Below, piece by piece: positions 59,481 through 64,000 of a stretch of DNA of 64,000 nt; the first letter of the stretch is position 1, and each line of letters opens with the position of its first letter. A program made the position numbers and the translations under genes. Below the pieces are notes generated by a model. That model saw nothing but the letters and a program-made list of their open reading frames with translations, ran no database searches and was not told the origin of the DNA. Origin of the DNA: Treponema sp. UBA4377 (GTDB lineage Bacteria > Spirochaetota > Spirochaetia > Treponematales > Treponemataceae); the NCBI GenBank assembly GCA_002391235.1, contig DGRX01000014.1, positions 1 to 64,000 on the forward strand, written 5' to 3'.

Positions 59481-60671
59481 TTAGTGAAGCTCTGAAACTC
59501 GCTCCTGCGGAGAAAGAATCTCCGTGATACGAACGCCGAAGTTTTCGTCGATAACCACGACTTCTCCCTTGGCGATCGGCTTGTGGTTGACCAAAATGTC
59601 AACCGGTTCGCCGGCGAGCTTGTCCAACTCGATAATCGTTCCTTCGCCAAATCCAAGGATTTCCTTGATCGGCTTTTTCGTGCGGCCAAGCTCTACGGTC
59701 ATCTCCATGAAAACGTCCATCAAGAGACCGATGTTTCCCTGGTCTGACGGAGAAGCGCCGCCCATTAAATTTGGATACTGCAAAGGCTGAACGTTGGGAG
59801 GAGTTCCCATCATTCCGCCCATCGGCATACCGCCCATTGGAGCCATTCCGCCCATCGGCATTCCCCCCATTTGCATTCCGCCCATTTGCATTCCGCCCAT
59901 CGGAGCCGCGGCCATGCCGCCCATCGGGGCGCCCATTCCGCCCATCGGAGCGCCGCCGGCCATTCCGCCAAGGGCCGCCATGTCGGCCGCGTTAAGCGAT
60001 CCGCCTGCAGGAGCGGCAGCGGCTCCGCCGCCGAGCGCCACAGCGATTGATTGCGCGGGATCGCCTCCAACGGCTTCCCACAAAGTATACGCCTGGCCGT
60101 CGACAGTCAACGGAAAAGTGAACAAAGCGAAAGTGTTTTGCGGAATGCGGACCATCGCTTTTGGAACGCTGATCGATTCCGCGGGATTGCAAGCAAGGCC
60201 GGCCAGTTTTCCGGTCTTGTCAAGCGCGGTGATTTCATCGTTTGTGTGAGTCGAAAGAGTCTCGTTGATGACGCTCATCGCCATGTCGTCAAGCGCGGCG
60301 TTCTCTTCTTTATTTACAAGGCTGACCAACTTTTGAGCGCACTCGGTAGAGATGACGTAAAGGTGATCGCCCTTGAGTCCGTTTGAGAAATCCGCTGTGG
60401 TGGCGATTACCATCTCAGGCAGCTTGGCAAGGAACTGGTCTCGCGTCGCGGCCTCAACAGTAGGCTCGCCGGCCGAAACTTCAACGCCAGTCATTTGCTT
60501 TAAGTTTTCTACGAGAGGATCCTTCAACTCGCCCGCGAACTTTGTAAGAGTCGCCGCGTCTATGTTAGCCGACGGCGCGCCGGAAACTTGCCCAGACGCG
60601 TTAAGGCCGTCCACTGGAACGCCCGAAAGCAGCGCGTCGATTTCATCTTGGGAAATTACGCCATCACTCAT
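59481..60671 (-). CDS. fliY: Flagellar switch protein FliY (FliN-type C-terminus)
   Basis: 396 residues. The N-terminal VISQDEIDALLSG matches the FliM-type CheY-binding peptide. A CheC-like middle domain follows (about 45-210). Its Asp-x3-Glu-x2-Asn phosphatase motif reads Asp129…Ser133…Asn136, so the Glu is missing at this site. Residues 234-288 are an expanded Met-Gly-Gly-Met repeat, then the SpoA/FliN domain (318-390: MTVELGRTKKPIKEILGFGE). It forms the lower C-ring of the motor. It overlaps fliM by four bases. Confidence 0.92.
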   Translation of the reverse strand: MSDGVISQDEIDALLSGVPVDGLNASGQVSGAPSANIDAATLTKFAGELKDPLVENLKQMTGVEVSAGEPTVEAATRDQFLAKLPEMVIATTADFSNGLKGDHLYVISTECAQKLVSLVNKEENAALDDMAMSVINETLSTHTNDEITALDKTGKLAGLACNPAESISVPKAMVRIPQNTFALFTFPLTVDGQAYTLWEAVGGDPAQSIAVALGGGAAAAPAGGSLNAADMAALGGMAGGAPMGGMGAPMGGMAAAPMGGMQMGGMQMGGMPMGGMAPMGGMPMGGMMGTPPNVQPLQYPNLMGGASPSDQGNIGLLMDVFMEMTVELGRTKKPIKEILGFGEGTIIELDKLAGEPVDILVNHKPIAKGEVVVIDENFGVRITEILSPQERVSELH

Positions 60672-61702
60672 ACTGTTTCATCTCCTTCTACGGAAAGCTC
60701 TTCAAATTCATCAGCGCCCTCGTCCGCGAGTTTGCCTGTAACCTGAACCGCCATTTTTTTGCCCACAACGCCGGGCTGGCAAAAGTATTTTTTCTTGTCG
60801 CCAATATTCAATGTCAGCTGGTCGCCGACCTTTGTGTTCGAAAGCTTTACAACGTCGCCGCACCTTAAGCTAAGCACGTCGCGAATCGGCAAGTTGATGG
60901 AGCCAATCTCAGCAACGACGTCCATGTCCACTGTTGAAATTTTTTCTTTCAAGGTTCCAAGGTACTGGGTCGTGCTGCTTCTTCTAACAGAGCTGAACCA
61001 GAACTGCGAAGAAAGCTTTGAGATGATCGGCTCGATCGTCAAGTAGGGAATGCAGAAGTTAATCATTCCCTCTTCCTCGCCGACCTTTGTTTCAAGCGTA
61101 ACCAAAACAACCATTTCTGTCGGAGGAACAATCTGCGCGAACTGGGGATTGGTCTCGATTTGTCCCAAGCGGGGACGCAAGTCGATAACCTGGGTCCAGG
61201 CTTCGCGCATGTTGGCCAAAATGCGAACGATGATTCCTTCCATTACGCTTGACTCAATGTCGGTAAGGTCGCGGCTCTTGTTGCCGGTGACCGCGCCCGT
61301 TCCGCCGAACAAGCGGTCGATCATGCTAAATGTGATCGCCGGGTCGATTTCCAAAACCGCGTTTCCTTTGAGCGGATCCATGTTGATTACCGCAAGGGTT
61401 GTCGGCGTCGGAATCGAGCGAATGAATTCCTCGTATGTCAACTGGTCTACAGTGGCTACGTGAACGTGAACCAAAGAGCGCAGCTGGGCGGAAAGCGAGG
61501 TTGTCGTAAGACGGGCAAAAGTTTCATGCATGATCTGCACGGTGCGGATCTGTTCTTTTGAGAATTTGTCAGGACGCTTAAAGTCGTAAATCTTGATTTT
61601 ACGGGTGTCGGAAACCGCTTTGTAGTCGTCGGTTTCTGACTGGCCCGTGTTTATCGCGTTGAGTAACTGGTCAATCTCGTCTTGCGAAAGAACGTCTACC
61701 AT
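60668..61702 (-). CDS. fliM: Flagellar switch protein FliM
   Basis: 344 residues. It starts with the CheY-P-binding peptide VLSQDEIDQLLNAI, followed by the CheC-like middle domain (LVHVHVATVDQLTYEEFIRS, RLFGGTGA) and the C-terminal SpoA domain (ISTVDMDVVAEIGSINLPIR). It sets the rotation direction of the motor. Confidence 0.96.
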   Translation of the reverse strand: MVDVLSQDEIDQLLNAINTGQSETDDYKAVSDTRKIKIYDFKRPDKFSKEQIRTVQIMHETFARLTTTSLSAQLRSLVHVHVATVDQLTYEEFIRSIPTPTTLAVINMDPLKGNAVLEIDPAITFSMIDRLFGGTGAVTGNKSRDLTDIESSVMEGIIVRILANMREAWTQVIDLRPRLGQIETNPQFAQIVPPTEMVVLVTLETKVGEEEGMINFCIPYLTIEPIISKLSSQFWFSSVRRSSTTQYLGTLKEKISTVDMDVVAEIGSINLPIRDVLSLRCGDVVKLSNTKVGDQLTLNIGDKKKYFCQPGVVGKKMAVQVTGKLADEGADEFEELSVEGDETV

Positions 61703-61723
61703 CTAAAATGCCCGCCTCTTTTT

Positions 61724-62278
61724 TTACTGCGCAACAACGTTCAACTTGTCAAAGGAAACGCTCTTGATTTTTCCTCTGTTCAAAATCGTGTCGTTGATTT
61801 CGTTGCGTATTTCTATCTTAATGTTCTCTTCGTTTCGCGGAGTCAATTCCTCGGCGGTTTTAGCCGAAAAATACCTGCGCAAAAAGTCGCGAATCGGAAT
61901 TCTCTGGGCCGTGATTTCGGTTGAAGTAACCTTGTCCTCTTTTTTGTAGCCCAAGAAAATGTTCGTGACAACGCTCGCGGGATTGGACTCGCTGGTTCGC
62001 GTTTGGATTTCTCCAAGCGAAGTGTACCATTCCAACTCTTCGGCGATTTCCTTATAGTCCTCGCTTACCGGAATGGCAGCCTGCGAAGGCTTGTTGCCGC
62101 CCATTATGTTCATCGTAATGATTACGACAGTAACTATAAGAATGATCGCTCCCAAAGCGAGCGCTATGTATTTTAATAAAGTTGGAAGCAAGCCTCCTAT
62201 TCCGCCTTTTTTGGCAGGAGCGGCGGCAGCGCCTTCTTCTTCGCCAAGGTCATCGTTTACACTGTCTTCGTCAGCCAT
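61724..62278 (-). CDS. fliL: Flagellar basal-body protein FliL
   Basis: 184 residues. A cytoplasmic acidic N-terminus, one membrane helix (LKYIALALGAIILIVTVVII) and a periplasmic domain related to stomatins (TEITAQRIPIRDFLRRYFSA, LTPRNEENIKIEIRNEIN). FliL supports stator units around the motor. It lies between motB and fliM, as is usual. Confidence 0.93.
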   Translation of the reverse strand: MADEDSVNDDLGEEEGAAAAPAKKGGIGGLLPTLLKYIALALGAIILIVTVVIITMNIMGGNKPSQAAIPVSEDYKEIAEELEWYTSLGEIQTRTSESNPASVVTNIFLGYKKEDKVTSTEITAQRIPIRDFLRRYFSAKTAEELTPRNEENIKIEIRNEINDTILNRGKIKSVSFDKLNVVAQ

Positions 62279-62303
62279 TTTTTACCTCCGTTATAATCTA
62301 GCA

Positions 62304-63038
62304 TTAAAAATGCCCTTCGTCTAGAATCACTATGTCAACGCGACGGTTGTAGGCCATCGCCTCTTCTGTGTCGCCTTCAAATTTAGGCCTGGTGTCCGCG
62401 TATCCCGCCACCGAAAACTGCCGCTCCGGAGCGCCAAAGTCCGCAAGGTAGTGCAAGACGTTCATCGCGCGCGCGGCCGAAAGCTCCCAGTTGCTTATAA
62501 ACTCTGAATTTTCAGAGTCCACCGGCGTTTTGTCGGTATGGCCTTCTATCCTAAATCTTCGGTTTTTTTGCAACAAATCTTTATCACTAAAAAATTCGCT
62601 AAGGCGCAAAAGCGTGTCGCGCGTGTCTTCGATGTCCAAGTCGGCGCTGCCCTTTCTAAAGAAGGAGTCGGCGGCCAGCGTTATAATCAAGCCGCGCTCG
62701 TCGCTGGTAATCGTGATTCGGTTTGACTTTACGTCAGGAGCGAAAAGCGACACGGCCTTTTTCTTGGCCATGCCAAGAGAGCGGCCTTTTTCGACCGAAG
62801 GAAGGGCGCTGATTGTGTTTCCCAAGTCGGCAAGGCGGCCGGCCGAAAGCGACATGCCGCCCGAAGTGCTTTCAGTTTGGTTCATCTGAAGGCTTTCTGT
62901 AATCGTCGCCAACTGAGTCACGTCAATTTCCGAAGGGTTGTACAACATTACGAAGAAGCAAAGCATCAAGGTGATCATGTCGCCATAGGTGCCTTGCCAA
63001 GCTGTTGACGGTTTCTCAGGCTCTTTCTTCTTGCCCAT
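62304..63038 (-). CDS. motB: Flagellar motor stator protein MotB
   Basis: 244 residues. The single membrane helix carries the ion-binding Asp20 in TYGDMITLMLCFFVML. The C-terminal OmpA-like peptidoglycan-binding domain has FRIEGHTDKTPVDSENSEF and AMAYNRRVDIVIL. With MotA it forms the stator. It starts three bases after motA. Confidence 0.96.
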   Translation of the reverse strand: MGKKKEPEKPSTAWQGTYGDMITLMLCFFVMLYNPSEIDVTQLATITESLQMNQTESTSGGMSLSAGRLADLGNTISALPSVEKGRSLGMAKKKAVSLFAPDVKSNRITITSDERGLIITLAADSFFRKGSADLDIEDTRDTLLRLSEFFSDKDLLQKNRRFRIEGHTDKTPVDSENSEFISNWELSAARAMNVLHYLADFGAPERQFSVAGYADTRPKFEGDTEEAMAYNRRVDIVILDEGHF

Positions 63039-63041
63039 TTT

Positions 63042-63824
63042 TTAATCCTTCAATACTTCCGAAGCCACGGCCTTTCTTGTGACCGGATCAAGGTAAGTCA
63101 AAAGCTTTTGCGCGATAACGCGCGAGTTTTCGCCGGCCTGAATAGACAGGACGCCTTCGATTACCATTTCCTTTACGCGCATTTCCATTGAGTTTTGGCC
63201 GATAAGGTTCTGACCGAACGGAGTCAAGAGCCAGTTGGCCATCATTGAACCGTACAAGGTAGTGATCAAGGCTACGGCCATGTTAGGACCGAGCGAGCTC
63301 TTGTCTTCCAAGTTGTTCAACATACCAATCAAACCAAGAACGGTACCCATCATTCCAAAGCCAGGGGCAAAGCCGGCCCACTGGTTTATGCAGTTGACCC
63401 ACTCCATGTGGCGGGCTTCCGTTTGGTTCATTTCGTTTTCCATGATTTTGCGGACGACAGCGCCGTCGGTGCCGTCGATTACAAGGCGAAGTCCGCTTTT
63501 AAGGAAGGGATCGTCCAAGTCCTCAAGGCCGTCTTCCAAAATCAAAAGGCCTTCGCGGCGGGCTTTGTCCGAAAGGTTGACGATGTTTTGGACAAGCGAC
63601 TTTTCGCCAAAGTCAGGAATCTTGAAAGACTTTCCCATAACCTTGAAAAGGCCGATGGCCTTGTTGAGGGGCGAAAGGATGAACAAGGCCGCGTATGAGC
63701 CGCCTACAGTCATGAACACAGACGGAATGTCGATGATTCCGCCAAGCGTGCCGCCTGACGTCAATACAGACATGACGATACAAGCAGCTCCGCCCGCAAT
63801 TCCGATTATTGTCGCTATATCCAT
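63042..63824 (-). CDS. motA: Flagellar motor stator protein MotA
   Basis: 260 residues with four membrane helices. Typical parts are IIGIAGGAACIVMSVLTSGG, the cytoplasmic loop REGLLILEDGLEDLDDPFLK, APGFGMMGTVLGLIGML and GPNMAVALITTLYGSMMANW. It forms the ion channel around MotB. Its ATG lies one base after the flbD stop. Confidence 0.96.
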   Translation of the reverse strand: MDIATIIGIAGGAACIVMSVLTSGGTLGGIIDIPSVFMTVGGSYAALFILSPLNKAIGLFKVMGKSFKIPDFGEKSLVQNIVNLSDKARREGLLILEDGLEDLDDPFLKSGLRLVIDGTDGAVVRKIMENEMNQTEARHMEWVNCINQWAGFAPGFGMMGTVLGLIGMLNNLEDKSSLGPNMAVALITTLYGSMMANWLLTPFGQNLIGQNSMEMRVKEMVIEGVLSIQAGENSRVIAQKLLTYLDPVTRKAVASEVLKD

Positions 63825-63825
63825 T

Positions 63826-64000
63826 TTATACCTCTTGGGTGTTTATACCGATTCTTTTTCGATAATTCACAATTTTATTTATAATGTCTTCCGGGGAATT
63901 CTTCACGATGACTTTTTTTCCGGAGAGCATCGTTATAGTCAAGTCCGGCAGGCTTTCCATGGACTCAATCATATGCGGATTTAAAAAATACTTTGATCCG
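63826..64000 (-). CDS. flbD: Flagellar protein FlbD, 5' end outside window
   Basis: The last 57 codons read GSKYFLNPHMIESMESLPDL, then TITMLSGKKVIVKNSPEDII and NKIVNYRKRIG, the FlbD pattern (about 70 residues in full). It is too short for the usual gene-finding cutoffs and is cut by the right edge. FlbD precedes motA in spirochaete and Firmicute motility operons; its function is unclear. Confidence 0.88.
   Translation of the reverse strand, partial: GSKYFLNPHMIESMESLPDLTITMLSGKKVIVKNSPEDIINKIVNYRKRIGINTQEV

Overview
The window reads as chromosome from a treponeme-type spirochaete of moderate G+C content. The evidence is a V-type ATPase operon in the seven-gene spirochaete order, a very long flagellar operon of spirochaete type (flbD-motA-motB-fliL-fliM-fliY-fliO-P-Q-R-flhB-flhA-flhF-flhG-sigma-fapA), and an LptF/LptG pair with dTDP-rhamnose genes. 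The species cannot be named from sequence alone; a gut or rumen Treponema is my best guess.

Region 1 (1-11.97 kb) is accessory. It holds one intact Rpn-family nuclease gene (cut by the left edge), three broken or partial Rpn-type genes, a 5'-truncated copy of a repeat-rich surface-protein gene, and then the intact 2789-residue beta-helix surface lipoprotein gene on the minus strand. The truncated copy and the intact gene share the same 3' flank: an Rpn tail, about 90 bp of near-identical DNA and a terminator. This indicates duplication or recombination at the locus.

Region 2 (11.97-16.6 kb, plus strand) has a CapA-like lipoprotein overlapping an HrpA-type RNA helicase, then an AT-rich gene of unknown function.

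Region 3 (16.6-31.8 kb, minus strand) is a continuous housekeeping run read from the right: rimP-nusA-infB-rbfA-truB-ribF-rpsO-pnp-dut-lptF-lptG-tgt-HEAT protein. It covers translation, RNA processing and cell envelope.

Region 4 (32.1-35.8 kb, plus strand) is rmlD-rmlB followed by an outer-membrane beta-barrel protein. Region 5 (35.8-45.4 kb, minus strand) is the V-ATPase operon (E, DUF2764-type, A, B, D, I, K), running straight into ispG and a TPR-like exported protein. Region 6 (45.7-64 kb, minus strand) is galM and, upstream of it, the flagellar export, switch, motor and regulator operon, cut by the right edge inside flbD.

Beyond the genes, three kinds of repeat stand out. (a) Two 138-140 bp intergenic inverted-repeat elements (11765-11902 and 31919-32058) share a fold with many compensatory base changes and a conserved TAAATGTACA segment; each lies just before a plus-strand gene whose -10 box is so close to the ATG that the mRNA should be leaderless. 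A third, unrelated long palindrome lies upstream of the V-ATPase promoter. (b) A short GC-rich repeat (core like GCAAGCCCAA) is inserted in frame, in both orientations, in four unrelated genes (capA-like, hrpA, ribF, truB). (c) Palindrome-bearing insertions break the second Rpn gene. I saw no rRNA, tRNA, CRISPR array or complete insertion sequence.
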